Assembly: GCA_031256575.1 (NCBI GenBank)
Contig: JAIRQI010000079.1
Coordinates: 1-5,549 of the forward strand
Direction: 5' to 3'
Length of the DNA stretch: 5,549 nucleotides
Source of the DNA: Coriobacteriales bacterium
Lineage (GTDB): Bacteria; Actinomycetota; Coriobacteriia; Coriobacteriales; UBA8131
In this document: positions 1-5,526 of the stretch, in pieces
Layout of the letters: each line of letters begins with the position of its first letter
Numbering within the stretch: position 1 is the first letter of the stretch
Translations under genes and position numbers: made by a program
The notes under the pieces: generated by a model
Told to the model about the DNA's origin: nothing
Databases searched by the model: none
Seen by the model: the letters and a program-made list of their open reading frames with translations, nothing else

Positions 1-363
1 CAGCAAGGCGGCCGCCTGACAGCTGGTGCGGCTTTTGCTGGAACTCTTTTGAATATCAAGCCAGTGCTGCTTGTAGATGCCGAAGGGCGCCTGATTCCAC
101 GTGAGAAACTGCGTGGCCGGCGGCGGTCGCTGCAGTTTCTGGCAGACAAACTCGCAGCGAAGATACGTCAGCCCAGTGCCGGCAGCCCGGTCTTCATCTC
201 CCATGCCGATTGCTCAGGAGATTGCGAGTTGTTGATGGGACTGATTAAGGCGAGCAACCCCGATGTTCGCTTTGTGATTAACAACCTTGATCCGGTAATC
301 GGCGCTCATGCCGGCCCAGGAACAGTGGCTCTGTTCTTCCTTACCGACCAAGGCCGGGAGTAG
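1..363 (+). CDS. DegV family fatty-acid-binding protein, C-terminal part (5' end outside window)
   Basis: The frame is open from the first base, so the gene starts upstream; 120 C-terminal residues are visible. DegV proteins are two-domain cytosolic proteins that bind a fatty acid, and in Gram-positives they act as FakB-type carriers presenting exogenous fatty acids to the FakA kinase. Two family signatures are visible: GRLTAGAAFAGTLLNIKP at visible residues 4-21, matching the GR(L/I)s...G.LLnIKP block, and IGAHAGPGTVALFF at residues 100-113, matching the C-terminal (I/V)GaHtGPGa block. Between them lies a basic stretch, KLRGRRRSLQFLADKL, where the family has K.Rg.kka. The TTG at 49-51 would fall inside the conserved LLNIKP block, so it is not the true start. 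The stop TAG at 361-363 lies inside the 3' end of the convergent fic-like gene. Family assignment is firm; the exact ligand is not inferable. Confidence 0.9.
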   Translation, partial: QQGGRLTAGAAFAGTLLNIKPVLLVDAEGRLIPREKLRGRRRSLQFLADKLAAKIRQPSAGSPVFISHADCSGDCELLMGLIKASNPDVRFVINNLDPVIGAHAGPGTVALFFLTDQGRE

Positions 364-1231
364 CAGAATCCCTCAATAATCCCTCTTCGAGCTTGAGCCA
401 GGTTGCTGGTGAGCCACGACGCTGTCTCTGCTCGAGATTAGCAATCGTGCTGACAGCAACACCACTTGCTTCGGCTAGTTCTTTTTGGGTGAGGCCTTTG
501 GCCTGACGTTGTGCCTTTAGCCAAGCAGCTGTTCTCCGGTTGGTGCTATCGTCTGGCTCTGCGAGCTGAGTAATCGGAGTATCTAAGCCATAAATGGCTT
601 TAGAATAAAGAAACCTCTGGATGGCACTAGCTTCACCCGACTCATAAAAAGCAGAGAGCAGGGTCATGAACTCCAGCATGTCATAATCGGATATCAACAA
701 CACCCCAGCACCAGCAGCAACCAGTACCTTATTGGCAGCCAGCATCGCAGTTCGCTTGTTGCCATCCCAGAAAAGCTGGCTACGGGTCAGCCAACAGAAC
801 AGGTCGAGCGCTATCTGGGTCGGGGAGTCGCGCCGAGTTATTATCTGCGCAAGCTCGGCTTCGACCGTCGTTGGTTCAGGGATAGGTGGAGAATAACTCA
901 CCCCGCTGATGCCAATAGCACCGCTGCGAAGTACTCCCCAAGCTAAAGCTTCACGAAAAGCCACCTTTTCCTGTATTTGGCACAGGTATCCAATATCTAT
1001 GGCTTCTTCCAGTGAATCGATGACAAATCTCCAAGCGTCGCGCATGTTCAGGATAGCCTGCACGTCGCTTAAGCTGACTCCAGAAACATTGACACCTTCT
1101 AAGATAGTCAAGGTCTGGGGAAAGCTGACATTGCGGTTCTCCATACGCATACCACAATAGATGCTGTCCGGCCATCTCCGCTTAGCTAGGAATACGTTCT
1201 CTTCTCTGGTCAGCTGAAACTTATCCTGCAT
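341..1231 (-). CDS. Fic/DOC-fold protein fused to C-terminal Xre-type HTH; Fic motif lacks the catalytic His
   Basis: This is a 296-residue, two-part protein. The N-terminal and central part is a Fic fold. The core motif at residues 152-160 reads QLFWDGNKR, where the consensus is HxFx(D/N)GNxR: the phosphate-anchoring GNKR, Asp156 and Phe154 are kept, but the general-base His is Gln152. The stretch GISGVSYSPPIPEP (107-120) sits where Fic proteins have the target-docking flap. No clear (S/T)xxxE(G/N) inhibitory motif is seen; TILEG (42-46) is one residue too short. Residues about 233-284 form an HTH_3/Xre DNA-binding domain (GLTQKELAEASGVAVSTIANLEQ), probably for autoregulation. Canonical Fic proteins transfer AMP or another phosphate group to target proteins; without the His this activity is doubtful. 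I recall Gram-positive Fic proteins with a similar RSQ.FWDGNKRT motif, so this may be a subfamily trait rather than decay. The ATG at 1231 is backed by an AGAGGGG ribosome site seven bases upstream. The last seven codons overlap degV. Confidence 0.85.
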   Translation of the reverse strand: MQDKFQLTREENVFLAKRRWPDSIYCGMRMENRNVSFPQTLTILEGVNVSGVSLSDVQAILNMRDAWRFVIDSLEEAIDIGYLCQIQEKVAFREALAWGVLRSGAIGISGVSYSPPIPEPTTVEAELAQIITRRDSPTQIALDLFCWLTRSQLFWDGNKRTAMLAANKVLVAAGAGVLLISDYDMLEFMTLLSAFYESGEASAIQRFLYSKAIYGLDTPITQLAEPDDSTNRRTAAWLKAQRQAKGLTQKELAEASGVAVSTIANLEQRQRRGSPATWLKLEEGLLRDSATPGLGR

Positions 1232-1238
1232 ATTGAAT

Positions 1239-1264
1239 CCCCTCTTAGTTTTTTATGCATTATA
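1239..1264 (-). promoter_or_regulatory. Extended -10 promoter and ribosome binding site of the fic-like gene
   Basis: On the minus strand TGCTATAAT (1267-1259) is a perfect extended -10 element (TGn plus consensus TATAAT). It puts the transcription start near 1252 and gives a leader of about 20 bases. The hexamer 17 bp upstream is a poor -35 (TGTGAG), as expected if the extended -10 carries promoter strength. GAGGGG at 1239-1244 is the Shine-Dalgarno site, seven bases from the ATG. The gene therefore appears to be transcribed independently of glnN upstream. Confidence 0.65.
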
Positions 1265-1265
1265 G

Positions 1266-1293
1266 CACACACACTCACTCACTCACACACACA
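1266..1293. repeat. CA / ACTC simple-sequence tract in the fic promoter
   Basis: About 28 bases consist almost only of alternating pyrimidine and A: a (CA)n run, three tandem copies of the tetranucleotide ACTC, then another (CA)5 run. The tract begins immediately upstream of the minus-strand TATAAT and covers the -35/-10 spacer and the -35 position. Length changes here would alter promoter geometry. The individual runs are short (four to five dinucleotides, three tetranucleotides), so high slippage rates are not assured. Confidence 0.7.
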
Positions 1294-1389
1294 TCCAGCT
1301 GAAAAACCTCTCGAACTAATGCACAACCCACATGCAGCCAGCACAAAGCACACCTCTTAAGGATGAATGACTATAGAAATATATCGAGC

Positions 1390-1407
1390 GCTCCCTCATA
1401 AAGGAGC
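1390..1407 (-). terminator. Possible weak terminator after glnN
   Basis: Reading the minus strand, GCTCC and GGAGC (five G/C-rich pairs plus a possible T-G wobble) enclose a loop of about six bases, starting 19 bases past the glnN stop. The DNA beyond is AT-rich (ATATATTTCTATAG) but lacks a clean T run, so this is a weak candidate only. The rest of 1232-1425 holds the fic promoter and repeat tract and shows no gene. Confidence 0.3.
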
Positions 1408-1425
1408 TATCACTCAGGGTTTTAC

Positions 1426-3507
1426 TCAAACATAAAAAAGCATGTGGTTGTAGCTTGGCACGGGCCAGTAATCATGGCCAACCAGCATCTCCATGCTGTC
1501 TACGGCGGCCCGGACAGCATTCATGGCAGGCAGCACCGATTGCAGATAGGCATTGGCTGAGTCTTGCGGGTCAGCAATCGAGCCAGCTAACAAAGCTGCC
1601 TGCTCCAAGCTGTCTACCCCATCACTGACTGCTGCGAAACCTTCCGTCAGCTTGACCAGCAGGGATTCTTCACTGGTAGTGTTTAAGATTTCACTGACCG
1701 CTAACTTGGCCGATATCGCATCTGCTACCACTGTGGAATACTCTAGTATCGCTGGCATAAAACGAGCCCGCGCCATGCGCACTGTCGTCAAAGCCTCGAT
1801 ATTTAGTTTCATGGAGTAGTTCTCCAGTTTTACCTCGTAACGGCTATGCAGTTCACTGGCTGTCAGCACTTTGAACCGTTCGAACAGCTCGATGGTCTTC
1901 GGCTCGACTAAGCTAGGCAGTGTATCCGGGGTGTTCTTGGTATTGGCCAACCCGCGCCGCTTAGCTTCTGCTGTCCACTCAGCACTGTAGTTGTCGCCGT
2001 TGAAGATGATTCGCTGGTGGTTGGTCAAGACATCTTTCATGTAGGTTCGGGCATCGTTCTCAAAGTCAATCGAGTCAGCCATAGCATCGACAAAATCAGC
2101 CAGGGTTTTCGCGACAATCAGGTTTAAAACCATATTTGCATCGGACAGGTTAGACTCTGAGCCAGGCATCCGAAACTCAAACTTGTTGCCGGTAAAAGCA
2201 AAGGGAGAAGTACGGTTGCGGTCGGTATTGTCCTTGATAAATGTCGGCAACACCGGAACTCCGAGGTCCATCAACTTGCCACTGGCTGCTACATGAGTGT
2301 TGCTGTCGATGATGTCTCTGACCACTCGCTCTAGGTCATCGCCAAGATAGACGCTGACGATAGCCGGTGGAGCTTCATTGGCACCTAAGCGCAGGTCGTT
2401 GCCAACACTTGCCACACTCATCCGCAGCAGCCCAGCGTACTCATCCACAGCTTTTACTACAGCTGTCAGAAATACCAGGAACTGCAGGTTGTCAAAAGGT
2501 GTCTGGCCGGGGTCGAAGAGGTTAACTCCGTCGGCTGAAATCGACCAGTTGTTGTGTTTACCGCTGCCATTGATACCCACAAAAGGCTTCTCATGCAGCA
2601 GGCAGACCAGACCATGGCGGCTGGCTATCTTGCGCATCAGCTCCATCACCAGGAGGTTAGAATCAACAGCGACATTTGTCGTGGTGTATATCAAGGCCAG
2701 CTCGTGCTGGGCCGGCGCCACCTCGTTGTGCTCTGTCTTGGCCGGGATGCCAAGCTTCCACAACTCCTGGTTCAACTCGTCCATGAAGCGCTTCACCGCC
2801 GGGCGAATCGACCCGAAGTAATGCTCCTCCAGTTCCTGGCCCTTGCAGGGAGCAGTACCAAACAGCGTTCGTCCACAGAGCAGTAAATCTAGCCGGCTGG
2901 CGTAGTCTTCTTCCTTTATCAAGAAGTACTCCTGCTCAGCACCGACGACCGTGGTGATTTGGGTAGCTGACTTGCCGAACAGCTTCAGTACCCGCAGCAC
3001 CTCGTTATTGACTGCTGTCATCGAGCGCAGCAGGGGTGTTTTCTTGTCTAAGGCCTCGCCGCCGTAAGAAGCGAAGGCAGTCGGAATGCACAGCACCCCG
3101 TCCTTGATGAAGGCGGGGCTGGTCGGGTCCCAGGCAGTGTAGCCGCGGGCCTCAAAACTGGCGCGCAAGCCTCCCGAAGGAAACGACGAAGCGTCGGACT
3201 CCCCCTGGCTCAGCTCGCGGCCGGTAAAGCTTAAGATAGGACCCTGCTCAGTTAAGCTGATAAAGCTGTCATGCTTTTCAGAAGTGATGCCGTTCAGCGG
3301 TTGAAACCAATGCGTGAAGTGGCTGGCACCCTTCTCGATAGCCCATTTCAACATGGCTTCCGCCACCACATCGGCAACCTCTGGACTCAAAGCCTTTCCC
3401 TCTTTGATGGTCTGGGCCAACGCGCTGTAAGTCTCTTCAGGCAGCCGCTCCTGCATCACCTGGTCGCCAAAAACCGCTTCACCATAAATATCCAAGATGT
3501 TGGCCAT
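1426..3507 (-). CDS. glnN: Glutamine synthetase type III (GSIII)
   Basis: This complete 693-residue enzyme condenses ammonia and glutamate to glutamine with ATP hydrolysis, in the cytosol. GSIII proteins are about 700 residues, much longer than GSI or GSII, and form large double-ring assemblies. Blocks in order: the GSIII-specific N-terminal region with SFEARGYTAWDPTSPAFI (117-134); metal-binding VGAEQEYFL (188-196); TEHNEVAPAQHELA (258-271); HEKPFVGINGSGKHNNWS (305-322), holding the glutamate/ammonia-site residues and the catalytic-fold His; NEAPPAI (377-383); RNRTSPFAFTGNKFEFRMPG (430-449), with the ATP/phosphate-binding arginines; and a GSIII-type tail ending WPVPSYNHMLFYV. No key block is missing. 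A TTG at 3510 is in frame, but only one base separates it from the AGGAGG at 3512-3517. The ATG at 3507 has a proper four-base spacing and is chosen. The gene stands alone; no ammonium transporter or PII gene is nearby. Confidence 0.97.
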   Translation of the reverse strand: MANILDIYGEAVFGDQVMQERLPEETYSALAQTIKEGKALSPEVADVVAEAMLKWAIEKGASHFTHWFQPLNGITSEKHDSFISLTEQGPILSFTGRELSQGESDASSFPSGGLRASFEARGYTAWDPTSPAFIKDGVLCIPTAFASYGGEALDKKTPLLRSMTAVNNEVLRVLKLFGKSATQITTVVGAEQEYFLIKEEDYASRLDLLLCGRTLFGTAPCKGQELEEHYFGSIRPAVKRFMDELNQELWKLGIPAKTEHNEVAPAQHELALIYTTTNVAVDSNLLVMELMRKIASRHGLVCLLHEKPFVGINGSGKHNNWSISADGVNLFDPGQTPFDNLQFLVFLTAVVKAVDEYAGLLRMSVASVGNDLRLGANEAPPAIVSVYLGDDLERVVRDIIDSNTHVAASGKLMDLGVPVLPTFIKDNTDRNRTSPFAFTGNKFEFRMPGSESNLSDANMVLNLIVAKTLADFVDAMADSIDFENDARTYMKDVLTNHQRIIFNGDNYSAEWTAEAKRRGLANTKNTPDTLPSLVEPKTIELFERFKVLTASELHSRYEVKLENYSMKLNIEALTTVRMARARFMPAILEYSTVVADAISAKLAVSEILNTTSEESLLVKLTEGFAAVSDGVDSLEQAALLAGSIADPQDSANAYLQSVLPAMNAVRAAVDSMEMLVGHDYWPVPSYNHMLFYV

Positions 3508-3510
3508 CAA

Positions 3511-3519
3511 ACCTCCTCC
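3511..3519 (-). promoter_or_regulatory. Strong ribosome binding site of glnN
   Basis: On the minus strand the leader reads GGAGGAGGT, two overlapping GGAGG cores, ending four bases before the ATG at 3507. It decides the start in favour of the ATG over the in-frame TTG one codon upstream. Confidence 0.8.
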
Positions 3520-3561
3520 AAGTACCGCTCTACTCAGCCACTAACCACGAATTGAACCGAA

Positions 3562-3567
3562 ATTGTA
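3562..3567 (-). promoter_or_regulatory. Possible -10 element for glnN
   Basis: TACAAT on the minus strand matches the -10 consensus at five of six positions and would give a leader of about 48 bases. No good -35 lies 16-18 bp upstream; the nearest likely hexamer, TTGGCA (3594-3589), is 21 bp away, which is too far. Transcription may instead depend on an activator or on another promoter. No GlnR-type TGTNAN7TNACA site was seen. Confidence 0.3.
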
Positions 3568-3679
3568 TCTGAATAGACTAGCTTATCCTGCCAACTGCTG
3601 CAGCGCTGACTGGTTTACTGGCTAAGGCTAAGCCATACCCGCTCCATCCAGCGCTCAGATAATGGGAGAGGATAGTCCC

Positions 3680-3704
3680 AAAGAAACACTCTTCAGGTTT
3701 CTTT
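3680..3704. other. Perfect 8-bp hairpin, possible weak terminator
   Basis: AAAGAAAC (3680-3687) and GTTTCTTT (3697-3704) are exact inverted repeats around a nine-base loop. On the minus strand the hairpin begins at the TAA (3705-3703) that closes the open frame in the IS left flank. This would suit a transcript end there. The stem is AT-rich and no T run follows outside it, so a terminator role is tentative. Confidence 0.35.
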
Positions 3705-3859
3705 ATGCCCACTCAAGTTCATCTAACAAAAGGAGATGAAGAGGAGCCGACAAATCGACAGAATAAGGTAAACATTGCTTCACACGGGGCAACGCTGGCC
3801 ATTCAATCAAATAGCTCTCCTTCTGCATAATGGAATAGTTACATAATCTGACACCAATT
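3703..3859 (-). pseudogene. Possible 3' fragment of the IS-split yafQ-like gene
   Basis: The minus strand is open from the IS left edge to TAA at 3705-3703 in the frame that would follow codon 81 of the yafQ-like gene. Excising the IS and one 3-bp target copy gives an uninterrupted 131-codon frame. The residues after the junction, GVRLCNYS, fall where YafQ proteins carry R-(T/L)-G-(T/S)-H-S, with Tyr at the His position. The roughly 40 residues that follow have no counterpart in the usual 90-odd residue family, and I do not recognise them. An open stretch of this length could arise by chance. The fragment also contains an ATG (3828-3826) that would give 41 residues alone, without a convincing ribosome site. 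Confidence 0.35.
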
Positions 3860-3882
3860 TGAACCGCCCCGGGTTGACTGGA
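3860..3882 (+). repeat. IS left terminal inverted repeat (IRL)
   Basis: It starts TGAACCGCCCCGGGTT, identical over 16 bases to the reverse complement of the right end. With the continuation it matches at 20 of 23 positions. The -35 of the likely transposase promoter lies inside it. Confidence 0.9.
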
Positions 3883-3914
3883 GAGTTTGCTTCCAGTAAA
3901 ACAACCTTGAAGGA
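3874..3914 (+). promoter_or_regulatory. Likely transposase promoter and ribosome site at the IS left end
   Basis: TTGACT (3874-3879, five of six consensus) is followed after 17 bp by TAAAAC (3897-3902, four of six). AAGGA (3910-3914) lies eight bases before the orfA ATG. Placing a -35 within the left repeat is common for IS promoters and allows control by transposase binding. Assigned by motif only. Confidence 0.45.
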
Positions 3915-3922
3915 CGTTTCAA

Positions 3923-4258
3923 ATGGCAGAGAAAATCAGATCAGGTTCAGTGGTTGGCACCAAGAAACCTGGGGAGTATCCACCAGAGATCAGGAACCAA
4001 GCAGTAGAGCTGTTTTTCAGCAGCCGAGACGACTGTAAGACCAGGATGGAATGTGCCAAGCACATTGCCAATCTACTCGGTATCGGCTGTGGGGATACAG
4101 TGCTTGGCTGGGTGAGGAAGGTCGAGAGGTCTGGCCAGCAGAATGTAGCCACAGCACTCTCAAAAGGCGACGAGCTTAAACGGCTCAGGCGCGAGAACGC
4201 CGAACTTAAGCGAGCCAATGGCATACTCAAAGCAGCTTCAGCTTTTTTCGCGGCTTAA
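3923..4258 (+). CDS. IS3-family transposase OrfA (DNA-binding subunit), slightly truncated at the C-terminus
   Basis: This 111-residue protein recognises the IS ends. Residues about 20-70 (PPEIRNQAVELFF... to ...VLGWVRKVE) form the transposase helix-turn-helix. Residues about 86-105 (LKRLRRENAELKRANGILKA) form the leucine-zipper-like coil used for OrfA/OrfAB multimerisation. Family members continue after the ASAFFAA motif with ELDRP; here a TAA follows directly. One base further on the sequence reads AAG CTC GAC CGC CCA CAG TAA (K-L-D-R-P-Q-stop), so a single extra T near 4255-4256 explains the early stop, and only about six residues are lost. A slippery T-TTT-TTC heptamer is present at 4243-4249. 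The start is supported by the AAGGA ribosome site. Confidence 0.92.
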   Translation: MAEKIRSGSVVGTKKPGEYPPEIRNQAVELFFSSRDDCKTRMECAKHIANLLGIGCGDTVLGWVRKVERSGQQNVATALSKGDELKRLRRENAELKRANGILKAASAFFAA

Positions 4259-4277
4259 GCTCGACCGCCCACAGTAA
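4243..4277 (+). promoter_or_regulatory. Damaged programmed-frameshift region between orfA and orfB
   Basis: T-TTT-TTC (4243-4249) fits the X-XXY-YYZ slippery pattern in the orfA frame. A -1 slip here leads into a frame that is not orfB's. The ancestral orfA end (KLDRPQ and TAA at 4275-4277) is still readable in the +1 frame, and orfB is -1 relative to that ancestral frame, the classical IS3 arrangement. Confidence 0.5.
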
Positions 4278-4279
4278 AG

Positions 4280-5242
4280 ATGGTCGAGTTCATCGACATG
4301 TATCGCAACAACAAACTTGATGGTGGACCCAGGTGGGGAGTCGAGCCAATCTGCAAGGTATTAACCGAGGAGGCGGGCATTACTATCTCACCTTCTGGTT
4401 ACTACGACTTCAAAGGTCGCCCCTTGTCCAGAAGGGCTTTACGTGACAAAGAGCTACAGGCAGTCATTTTAGGTATCTGGGATGATAACTACTGTTGCTG
4501 GGGTGCCAAGAAGGTCTGGCGAGAGCTTCATCGGCGCGGTATTGATGCAGCTAGATGCACTGTTGAGCGGCTAATGGGAGAGATTGGGATCTATGGGGCT
4601 GTACGAGGTAAGGTAAAACACACCACCATCGCTGGCAAAAACGCCAAGCGGGCTGAGGATTTGGTCAAGCGCGTCTTTTGGGCACCGTGCCCGAACCTGA
4701 TTTGGGTAGCGGATTTTACCTACGTGTCTACTTGGGAAGGTTGGTGCTATACCGCCTTTGTAACTGATGTCTTTGCCCGTAGAATCATCGGCTGGGCAGT
4801 ATCATCAAGAATGAACCAACAACTGGTTGCTTCTGCTTTCAAGATGGCTGTCTATGCCCGCAAAAACGAGGGTAGTGGCGATTTCTCAAGTCTGACCTGC
4901 CACCACGATGCCGGCAGCCAATATACCTCTGATGACTTTGTTGCCCTGCTTGCTTTGCACGGTGTCAAAGACTCTGTAGGTTCTGTGGGCGATGCCTATG
5001 ACAATGCTTTAGCAGAAAATCTCCATGGTTCATACAAAACAGAACTGATTAAAAACCCAGCTATGGGAAGACCATGGAAAAGCTTGGAACAACTAGAGCT
5101 GGCTACAGCCAGATGGGTCTATTGGCATAACAACAAAAACATCACCGAATACAACAACTGGCATACACCTGCAGAGATGGAAGACAAGTACTATACTTCT
5201 GGAATCGATGCCCATAAGAATGTATCAAAGGCATCAGCATGA
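4280..5242 (+). CDS. IS3-family transposase OrfB (DDE integrase core)
   Basis: This 320-residue catalytic subunit belongs to the retroviral-integrase-like superfamily and cuts and joins the IS ends, normally as an OrfAB fusion. The N-terminal part holds GVEPICKVL (20-28) and the HTH_21-type segment WGAKKVWRELHRRGIDAARCTVERLM (74-99). The rve core has Asp145 in WVADFTYVS, Asp210 in HHDAGSQYTS and Glu246 in NALAEN. Asp210 and Glu246 are separated by exactly 35 residues, the IS3 DD(35)E spacing, and the Lys of SYKTELI follows. The catalytic core looks intact. The ATG at 4280 is the first after the orfA stop, and its ribosome site is weak. The frame is open back to the TAA at 4256 and is the same as that of orfA, so the usual -1 frameshift would not reach it; stop readthrough or independent initiation would be needed. 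Confidence 0.93.
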   Translation: MVEFIDMYRNNKLDGGPRWGVEPICKVLTEEAGITISPSGYYDFKGRPLSRRALRDKELQAVILGIWDDNYCCWGAKKVWRELHRRGIDAARCTVERLMGEIGIYGAVRGKVKHTTIAGKNAKRAEDLVKRVFWAPCPNLIWVADFTYVSTWEGWCYTAFVTDVFARRIIGWAVSSRMNQQLVASAFKMAVYARKNEGSGDFSSLTCHHDAGSQYTSDDFVALLALHGVKDSVGSVGDAYDNALAENLHGSYKTELIKNPAMGRPWKSLEQLELATARWVYWHNNKNITEYNNWHTPAEMEDKYYTSGIDAHKNVSKASA

Positions 5243-5523
5243 CGTGAGAAGTAAACCTTCCGGGAAACCCGGGGCGGTTCAATGATAGCCTCTTCTCCGT
5301 CGATTGTGATTGGTTCGTAGAGTAGCAGCCAGTCTGGCTTTATGTGTACGTCAATCTGTCCTATGCGGTTACCACTTAGCGCATGCTTGCGAAAATGATC
5401 TGGTAGTTCATTGCCAGCAGCTATCATATCCACGACTGTGTCAAGAAGAGCCATGTCTGCACCGCGGCTTTCCAAACGCTTTATGTCCTTCTTGTATTTG
5501 GTTGTTGGAATCAGCAAAGCCAT
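5191..5523 (-). pseudogene. YafQ/RelE-type toxin gene truncated by the IS
   Basis: Only 5282-5523 is host DNA (first 80 codons plus two bases); the rest of the 110-residue frame reads through the IS right end. YafQ toxins are ribosome-dependent mRNA endonucleases paired with DinJ/RelB antitoxins. Family features are YKKDIKRLESRG (10-21), LPDHFRKHALSG (40-51) and DVHIKPDWLLLY (58-69). His47, His60, Asp64 and Trp65 correspond to E. coli YafQ His50, His63, Asp67 and Trp68. The C-terminal RTGTH...LF strand, with the last catalytic His and Phe, is missing; it is replaced by 29 IS-encoded residues starting EPPRVSRK. The toxin is therefore probably inactive. The ATG at 5523 lies three bases after a likely antitoxin stop, the usual coupled TA layout; a GGAAG 12 bases upstream is a weak ribosome site. 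Confidence 0.8.
5259..5281 (-). repeat. IS right terminal inverted repeat (IRR)
   Basis: It is the reverse-complement partner of the left end (20 of 23 positions). It also contains a compact hairpin, CCGGG-AAA-CCCGG (5260-5272), which could hinder transcription or translation entering the element end. The reading frame of the interrupted toxin gene runs through this repeat. Confidence 0.9.
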
Positions 5524-5526
5524 GAA

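Larger units (their letters stand above)
3508..3859. other. Region between glnN and the IS: leader, hairpins and a possible toxin-gene tail
   Basis: These 352 bases hold no confidently identified intact gene. Next to glnN are its ribosome site and a possible -10. Further out are a small inverted repeat, TGGCT/AGCCA (3619-3623/3631-3635), and two copies of AGCGCT (3602-3607 and 3650-3655). There is also an AT-rich 8-bp hairpin (3680-3704). From 3705 to the IS boundary at 3859 the minus strand is open in the frame that continues from the truncated yafQ-like gene. No operator or riboswitch could be recognised. Confidence 0.5.
3860..5281 (+). mobile_element. IS3-family insertion sequence, 1422 bp
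   Basis: The element is bounded by imperfect terminal inverted repeats, ends in TG...CA as IS3 members do, and is of typical family size. It carries orfA (helix-turn-helix plus leucine-zipper-like helix) and orfB (DDE integrase), both on the plus strand. Wording in orfB such as DAGSQYTS and SVGSVGDAYDNALAE resembles IS3 elements I associate with actinobacteria; subgroup placement is by memory only. No exact target duplication flanks it: the three bases to the left are ATT and those to the right ATG. It interrupts a minus-strand yafQ-like toxin gene and lies 352 bp upstream of glnN, pointing away from it. The orfA/orfB junction is abnormal, with both in one frame and a TAA between them, so full transposase production is questionable. 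Confidence 0.93.

Noticed and set aside
909..1175. Plus- and minus-strand frames inside the fic-like gene
   Set aside because: Shadow frames; the fic-like frame carries the conserved motifs over the same bases.
1264..1293. CA/ACTC tract as a CRISPR or tandem-repeat protein signal
   Set aside because: The units are 2-4 bases with no spacers and lie in an intergenic promoter; it is a simple-sequence tract only.
2378..2886. Long plus-strand frames inside glnN
   Set aside because: Antisense shadows of conserved GSIII blocks, with no recognisable domains.
3736..3771. Plus-strand 11-codon frame next to an AAGGAG
   Set aside because: The AAGGAG overlaps the ATG, giving no usable spacing, and the peptide has no recognisable features.
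3705..3830. Plus-strand open frame of 41 codons starting MPTQVHLTKG
   Set aside because: No good ribosome site, low-complexity hydrophilic product with no recognised motif, and it lies opposite the more plausible toxin-gene tail.
3838..3875. Outward promoter from the IS left end toward glnN
   Set aside because: No hexamer pair with acceptable spacing was found on the minus strand across the IS edge.
3919..4230. Minus-strand frame opposite orfA
   Set aside because: Composition-driven shadow; orfA has the transposase HTH and a proper ribosome site.
5191..5281. C-terminal 29 residues of the yafQ-like frame as a real toxin tail
   Set aside because: This stretch is the IS right end read backwards, including its inverted repeat, and overlaps orfB; it does not resemble a YafQ C-terminus.
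5310..5525. Plus-strand frame opposite the yafQ-like gene
   Set aside because: Shadow frame; the minus strand shows the conserved toxin residues.
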